In this document: one piece after another, positions 62,930 to 64,000 of the stretch | Numbering within the stretch: position 1 is the first letter of the stretch | Layout of the letters: each line of letters starts with the position of its first letter | Assembly (NCBI RefSeq): GCF_022549675.1 | Contig: NZ_JAKZGR010000007.1 | Coordinates: forward strand, 124,001-188,000 | Length of the DNA stretch: 64,000 nucleotides | DNA from: Belliella kenyensis | GTDB taxonomy: Bacteria > Bacteroidota > Bacteroidia > Cytophagales > Cyclobacteriaceae | Reading direction: 5' to 3' | The notes under the pieces: model-generated | Seen by the model: the letters and a program-made list of their open reading frames with translations, nothing else | Databases searched by the model: none | What the model was told of the DNA's origin: nothing | Made by a program: the position numbers and the translations under genes

Positions 62930-63262
62930 ATGAGCAATTTGTCCCGAATCAGTCTTCTCAAAACCTTCATCGATCAAGAACCTAACAATCCATTTAATTG
63001 GTATGCTTTGGCTCTCGAACACAGAGAACATCAACCAGAAGAAGCCGCTAAGCATTTTGATCACCTTCTACAAAATCACCCCGAATATCTCCCAACCTAT
63101 TACCATGCAGCTCAACTATTTGCTGATCTTGCACAAGTTGAAAAATCAAAGTTGATCTATCAAAAAGGAATCAATGTAGCTAAGTCCCAAAACGATAATC
63201 ACGCCTTGAGAGAACTACAAAATAGCTACCAAAACTTCCTGATTGACAACGATTTGTTTTGA
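62930..63262 (+). CDS. Small tetratricopeptide-repeat protein
   Basis: A 110-aa protein with two to three TPR helices: FNWYALALEHREHQPEEAAKHFDHLLQNHPEYLPTYYHAAQLFADL (in two repeats, residues about 20-68) and KSKLIYQKGINVAKSQNDNHALRELQNSY. No signal peptide. TPR helices bind partner proteins; the partner is unknown. It is transcribed divergently from etfB and ends 6 bases before the convergent dehydrogenase gene. Confidence 0.82.
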   Translation: MSNLSRISLLKTFIDQEPNNPFNWYALALEHREHQPEEAAKHFDHLLQNHPEYLPTYYHAAQLFADLAQVEKSKLIYQKGINVAKSQNDNHALRELQNSYQNFLIDNDLF

Positions 63263-63268
63263 ATGAAC

Positions 63269-64000
63269 TCAAGGCTTGATAACAATTTTACCCATTTGTT
63301 CCCCCATTTTCATCTTATCAAATGCCTTTACAACATCTTCCATGCCATAAACTTTATCTACGAGTGGCTTGATTTTTTGTTTACTAACCATAGCAAGCAT
63401 AGCTTCAAAATCAGCATCGCTCCCCATGGTACTACCAATTAGTCGGATTTGATTCCAAAATACTTTTCTTGCATCTAGCTGGGGAGGATTACCTTTGGTG
63501 GCTCCATAAAAAACAATTCTTCCACCAGGTTTGATCACTTTGATCAAATCAGCCAAAGTTTCACCCATGGCACTATCTATTATCAAATCAAAGCCTCCTG
63601 TCTGCTCCAATGCTTTACTAGTCCAGGAAGTATCAGTATAATTAAATACACCTTTGGCCCCGATTTCCTGACCTTTCTTCAGCTTACTCTCTGAGCTACT
63701 ACTTACATATACAGCTGATCCATGTGCTATCGCAAACTGCGCTGCAAACTGGGCTACACCACCCCCAAAACCTGTAACCAATACACTATCCTCAGATTTC
63801 AATTCTCCTTGAACCATCAAGGCCCTGTAGGCAGTCACTCCTCCCAATGGTAAAGCGGCGGCTTCTTCCCAAGTCATGTGATCGGGTTTATCATGAACCC
63901 TATCTACCTTTACTTTGACGTATGATGCAAGCGTCCCATGGTCTGGCATGCCCAATATCTTAAAATCTTTGGACTGAGCTATAGGATCATCACCCCAGTT
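63269..64000 (-). CDS. Zinc-binding dehydrogenase/quinone oxidoreductase family (MDR), N-terminus cut by window
   Basis: The frame is open to the window edge and encodes the last 243 residues of a medium-chain dehydrogenase/reductase. Visible: GTLASYVKVKVDRV, MTWEEAAALPLGGVTAYRAL, the NAD(P)-binding VLVTGFGGGVAQFAAQFAIAHGS, and the C-terminal catalytic lobe ending GKIVIKP. It belongs to the QOR-like part of the family; no structural zinc-site cysteines are seen in this portion. Substrate unknown. A TTG-initiated shorter reading at 63955 would lack the start of the fold, so the true start is outside. Confidence 0.9.
   Translation of the reverse strand, partial: NWGDDPIAQSKDFKILGMPDHGTLASYVKVKVDRVHDKPDHMTWEEAAALPLGGVTAYRALMVQGELKSEDSVLVTGFGGGVAQFAAQFAIAHGSAVYVSSSSESKLKKGQEIGAKGVFNYTDTSWTSKALEQTGGFDLIIDSAMGETLADLIKVIKPGGRIVFYGATKGNPPQLDARKVFWNQIRLIGSTMGSDADFEAMLAMVSKQKIKPLVDKVYGMEDVVKAFDKMKMGEQMGKIVIKP

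Overview
The window reads as chromosome of a Bacteroidota bacterium, most likely of the order Cytophagales (Cyclobacteriaceae-like). The evidence is tandem SusC/SusD pairs, many SPII lipoproteins, a type IX secretion type-B cargo protein, DUF3078 and DUF4136 proteins, TTG/TAnnTTTG promoters, AT-rich intergenic DNA and few obvious Shine-Dalgarno sites. The lineage is inferred from gene content and codon style only.

Left edge (1-4.5 kb): the last 24 codons of a probable GH10 xylanase, a membrane protein joining a 7TM-DISM sensor to an IS1595-type transposase zinc ribbon, a stretch that looks decayed, and a HipBA-type toxin-antitoxin pair whose antitoxin start codon lies inside a perfect palindrome.

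Centre (4.4-47.5 kb), all on the minus strand: a large xylan/arabinoxylan utilisation locus. Its promoter-proximal core is susC-susD-susC-susD-DUF1735 lipoprotein-GH10 (44.5 to 31.1 kb), the same order as the xusA-B-C-D-E-xyn10C core of gut and rumen Bacteroidota. The xyn10C-position protein keeps the two inserted CBM4-like modules, but its GH10 active site is degenerate and the nucleophile Glu is replaced, so it looks like a binding protein. Downstream are two intact GH10 xylanases, six GH43 enzymes, a GH95, a GH97, three esterases (CE1-like, alpha/beta-hydrolase, CE6-like), a periplasmic Gfo/Idh/MocA oxidoreductase and three paralogous 6-bladed beta-propeller lipoproteins. A CE20-like acetylesterase lies just upstream of the core. 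Together they would bind xylan at the surface, cut the backbone, remove acetyl, feruloyl, arabinosyl and galactosyl decorations, and import the oligosaccharides. No alpha-glucuronidase, xylose isomerase, xylulokinase, sugar importer or HTCS/LacI/AraC regulator is visible, so those are outside.

Right part (47.8-64 kb): ordinary chromosome with a T9SS cargo protein, DUF3078 barrel, DUF4136 lipoprotein, CheY-like receiver, a very acidic 70-aa protein, a 50-aa membrane peptide, POT peptide transporter, pckA, cyclophilin, CNT nucleoside transporter, an etfB-etfA-bifunctional nuclease operon, a TPR protein and a truncated zinc-binding dehydrogenase.

Intergenic DNA is rich in dispersed repeats: a 150-bp MITE-like family (five copies, one divergent), an 82-bp element with palindromic ends behind two CAZyme genes, several hairpin families, and a recurring CGATTTCA/CGATTGCA half-site that may belong to a LacI-type operator.
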